64,000 bases of DNA. It comes from Grammothele lineata. Taxonomy: Eukaryota > Basidiomycota > Agaricomycetes > Polyporales > Polyporaceae. The stretch lies in contig NDFF03000402.1 of the NCBI GenBank assembly GCA_002150815.3, forward strand, positions 176,706 through 240,705, written 5' to 3'. Shown here piece after piece: positions 60,701 to 64,000 of the stretch. The stretch's first letter is position 1. Each line of letters opens with the position of its first letter. Made by a program: the position numbers and the translations under genes. Under the pieces are notes generated by a model, which worked only from the letters and a program-made list of their open reading frames with translations, searched no databases and was not told the DNA's origin.

Positions 60701-63700
60701 ATCTGCTCCCCGATGTCCAATCCTGAAATGTTTCTAAGTCATAGACCGGTAACCATTGCTGTCAGAAGACGTTACCGTATGCTCGCCCGCGGGCGTTGAG
60801 ATAACCCCACGAGGCTGCTTGTACTTCCCATCCCGAGAGAATGTCTGGGTCGATCTCGACCACGACGTCAATGAACCGATTGAGTAGCTCCAATTCACTT
60901 TCGACGAACTCTGCCTTCAGGTTTCGTACCCTGCGTCCATTCAGCTGGTCGGTCTGGACGACGATGACGCCCGAGCGGACAGATCCGTCATCGTTGGCAT
61001 CTCGATCGGAGTCTTGAACAGAGTAGAAGACAGCCACCACCTCGTCGTCCTCTGGATTTGGCACATGGTCTCCCTGGGACGGCGCTGCAGAAGCGAGGTC
61101 AGTGTAAGGTTGTTGCGTCGTAGCAACGGAACATGCCGAAAACTTCGAGCGCCAGAACAGTCATACTCTGCGTTTCGCGCTTCACACCGTCTGACCGTAC
61201 GACCGGGGTGCTCTTTAATCCATATGGATTGTGTTGCGTTGGCCCCTCGACCTGAGCCTCTTGTCTCAGCATCATCTCCAGCGCACCATTGAATAAGGAA
61301 ACCAACCTGTGACGAATCTTTGCGGCGTTGTTCCACGGTATCGAGACGGTTTCTTCCGTCCTCAAGCCACTTCCGAACCTCCCGTACTCCGGGCGGGGAA
61401 CTCGCGAATTCCCATCCTCCGACACCCGTCCTATCCAGTTTCAGTGACGGCATAGCGACATACCACGGCTTCAGGTCGTGTCCTTTCCAGTCTTCCAGAT
61501 CCGTAATGTTGTCATTTCCCTTCAAGTGGAACACAAGTCCAGCATATTCTCGAGGTTTCTCAGGTACGTCGGACACATTCGAGTAGAATGGATCACGGTA
61601 TATCTTGCTAGGTACATCATACCGTTCCATGCTGCTCAAAAGCTCGGAGGAAGTGGGAGGTGGGCGTACATACTGGTAAAGTTGCTTGCTGCTGGGAAGA
61701 GTCGACGTTGGGGTAGGAGTGAATACTACCGCCTGAGACACACGAAGCGAACGTTCATATGCTTGTGAGCTAGATTCGGTTGGTCCAGCATGAGCCCTAG
61801 CCGGAGGGCGAGGTGGCGACGTGACTTTGCGCTTCTTCAGTGCTCTAGCATCTTCGTCGATTGCGGTTATGGCCACATCGTCCTCCATTTCGGTGTCGTC
61901 GAACACAACGGATGCAGCGGCTTGCATGGGTTGAGAGATGGATCGAGGTGGAGACTCTTCTCTTGGATGGCTGCGTTCAAACGAATCCTTGCTCAGTGCA
62001 CGAGCAAAAGGACGTTTGGTGGATAGTCTTGAAGATGGTTGTGGCGTAGGGTTGTTTGAAGCTGGCCACTGAGGAGAGCATTGACGAAGCTGCTATCAGT
62101 GTAGGGATCACCCCGTAAGCCGGATCCCGACAAAAATACCCTATATTCATCGTAAGCAGGAGCCCAATGAATGGCATCACCAAGACCCACTTTGTAGGCG
62201 TCCTTGATCCATTCGAAGCAACGGACTGCGAACGTTGTACTGACGATGACCTAGTCTACGGATTCAAACGATGCGGTATAGAACACCGTGTCCTTTGACC
62301 TACCGCGCGACCTTCGACCATATGTTGTCGAAGGGATTCGAATCCCCCGTGGGGGACGATGTACGTTCGTGCGTATTCGACCCGACAGAGCTGCGAGCCA
62401 GATTCAGCATGTCAAACAACACGTGCCAAAGGGCTATACCTTTCTCGTTGCACGGAATCGTCCTGCAGATCGGGGGGTGGGCCGTCCACTGTGAAGTCCT
62501 CGTCTTCTTCCGGGTATTGGTATTCGGGTTCAGCTTCGTCGAGCTCTTGGAAATCCTTCTGCCATTCTTCCTCTTCGTGTTCCACAAGTTGGTCCATAGC
62601 TTGACTCTCGAGCATCGTCTCATCGACATCAAGCTCGACGCCACTCGTCTCCACGGCCCCATCATACACATCACTGGTGGAAGCCGGTGCCTGCGACGTT
62701 CGGTATGGGTTCTCCTCTGCTGCGACGGAAGCCTCACCGTGTGCCTCTGTGCCCCCGCTGGTCCCCTGAGGTCGCCAAGTCCTGTAGGGTTCTTCCCATA
62801 AGGCCTCGACACTCTCGAATGTGGTCATTACCCATTTCTCCCAGGCCATCGTAGGCGTTATAGCCTCTCGTCCACGTTCCCGTTCGATACGCATCCTGAT
62901 TTCGTCCCAGTAGCGCGCTTCGGAAACCCAGCCTCCTCCGGGTTCTCGGGAGTTCGCGCTGGGATCTTGCGGGATCTCTGGGGAGGGCGGGAGTCCCTTC
63001 GCCTCCCGCCTCTGACGCTCGTCTTCCCATAATTCGCGCACACTGAGCACTAGAGGCTCGGGCGGAAGTGGAGAGGCTGGGATCGTCAGCTTGTGGTGCA
63101 TCTCACGTGCAGAGAGCTTGTGGCGGTTCAGGATTTGAGACGCAGACGCATCGACCTCTAGCTGCATGCGCGTTTGGCGGAAGTATGGCGAATGCTTGAA
63201 CTGTGAAAGCAGAACCGAGGTGGTGTCCTCAATACATTCGTCCTCACTTGCGCGCTGCCAGACTTCGCCCAGGTTAATCCAACCACAGCCATATAGGCCG
63301 AAGTCCGAGAGAAACTGAAGAATGTAGGAAAGGTGACTCTCGTAAACGCGAAAATGAGTCTTCATGATAATTCCTGATTGCATGATGGTAACTGCACGGT
63401 TGACGACCGCGGGATCGGCAATGTGGACCTTGAGGAAGGGTGCATAGCGGGAATGGAAGCCGTAGAAGTGCACACCCTTCACGAGTACTACCGCTCGTAC
63501 AAACTTGGACTTGACCGACTGTGGATTCCGCTTGAGAGAAATAGCGATAGCATGACTGAGAGAGTGCTTGAGTTTTGAGACGTGGTGACTAACTAGTAAC
63601 CTATGAGGGGGTGAGAGAGGGTACAATAAGATGAACGCACCGAAGTCCGGGTCCATCTTTCCTAGGTATTCCACAAAGAAGTAAGGGTATACTTGATGTA

Positions 63701-63854
63701 CATGTAAACATGTCTTCAAACCCGCTGACGAGTCGCCATAGATCCGTATGACAGGAACACGGTGGAGGGTGGAATTATCAAGGGGGCCAGGGGGAACTAG
63801 ATTGTAGTCGATTTGATTGATTCTGACCCGCAGAGAAGGCGTCGGAGAGGACAT
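57760..63854 (-). CDS. REV3: DNA polymerase zeta catalytic subunit REV3
   Basis: Start ATG 63854 (MSSPTPSLRVRINQIDYNLV), chosen because family members begin right before the RVRIxxIDY strand; a longer frame starts at 63905. N-terminal domain: VPVIRIYGDSSAGLKTCLHV, HVHQVYPYFFVEYLG, YESHLSYILQFLSDFGLYGC. The exonuclease-like fold has EIDPDILSGWEVQAASWGY. Polymerase motif A is VVLDFQSLYPSIMIAYNYC, motif B GLKYIANVTYGYTSATYSGR, motif C VYGDTDSLFI. The thumb and KKRYVGFKFENPDD follow. The C-terminus has two cysteine clusters: CMICNVLTPEG plus CGVC (zinc-type CysA), and CGSCSGD plus CESLDCPW (CysB, the Fe-S cluster that binds the accessory subunits). About 60 very acidic residues come after CysB. 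REV3 is the B-family translesion polymerase that extends past mismatches and lesions. I estimate about 1,700 residues over many short introns. Confidence 0.96.
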
Positions 63855-64000
63855 GTCGAGCGAGTATGCATGAGCCACACGAAGATGATTATGATACAAG
63901 AACAAGAGATACTGTGGTATATACAGTGGATGTTAATGTAAATGTTGGACAAAAAAGTAGACGCTGAGACGCGGTCACAACGCGTTTGAGTCACGTGCCC
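63855..64000. promoter_or_regulatory. 5' flank of REV3
   Basis: These are the last 146 bp of the window, upstream of the REV3 start on the minus strand. A GTCACGTG element (63990-63997) contains the CACGTG E-box used by bHLH factors such as Cbf1/Pho4-type proteins. The gene beyond the window edge is unknown. Confidence 0.4.

Noticed and set aside
62330..62360. A tRNA-like GGGATTCGAATCCC box
   Set aside because: It is a palindrome within a REV3 exon (SPTGDSNPFDNIW), flanked by good splice sites. No acceptor stem or anticodon arm surrounds it.
24187..64000. A biosynthetic or defence gene cluster
   Set aside because: No backbone enzyme, transporter-regulator set, NLR or toxin-like gene is present. 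The genes are unrelated housekeeping functions.

Overview
The window is nuclear DNA of a filamentous basidiomycete, most likely an Agaricomycete. Coding density is high, the coding GC content is high, and almost every gene is broken by short introns of about 47-65 nt with GTRNGT-type donors and YAG acceptors. The gene set is purely eukaryotic (Hsp104, VPS13, AP-2 alpha, Mediator, REV3, ELO elongase). I assign the class from gene structure and protein style, not from a search. I see no transposon, virus, rRNA, tRNA or CRISPR. The region reads as ordinary euchromatic housekeeping DNA with about 19 genes.

Left part (1-12 kb): the 3' end of an Hsp104-type disaggregase; an unrecognised two-CxxC-type fungal protein on the minus strand; a NIPA-family (DUF803) membrane transporter; a 1.9-kb gap; and a large DENN-domain protein, a likely Rab exchange factor. 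Middle (12-40 kb): a complete VPS13 lipid-transfer protein on the minus strand fills 12.3-24.2 kb. It is followed on the plus strand by a small orphan gene, an ELO fatty-acid elongase and a PH-C2-RasGAP protein. On the minus strand are the AP-2 alpha adaptin and a DExH RNA helicase with two dsRNA-binding domains. Right part (40-64 kb): mitochondrial HscB/Jac1 co-chaperone (minus), a DysF/peroxin-domain protein (plus), a TMEM135-like membrane protein (plus), DPH7 (minus), MED20 (plus), a divergent transaldolase (minus), a nucleocytoplasmic O-GlcNAc transferase (plus), a small membrane protein (minus) and REV3, the catalytic subunit of DNA polymerase zeta (minus).

The genes do not form a pathway cluster. 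A loose theme is membrane and lipid traffic: VPS13, ELO, DENN, AP-2, RasGAP, DysF and TMEM135-like. The most unusual features are structural: coding exons of 14, 16, 20, 24 and 33 nt, one GC-AG intron, very tight divergent (104 bp) and convergent (50 bp) gene pairs, an O-GlcNAc transferase whose intervening domain is shortened while the catalytic motifs are kept, a transaldolase with an altered substrate-loop motif, and a REV3 with a long acidic tail. Exon joins were worked out by hand from splice signals and protein continuity. Where I give only a span, the internal exons are not all resolved.
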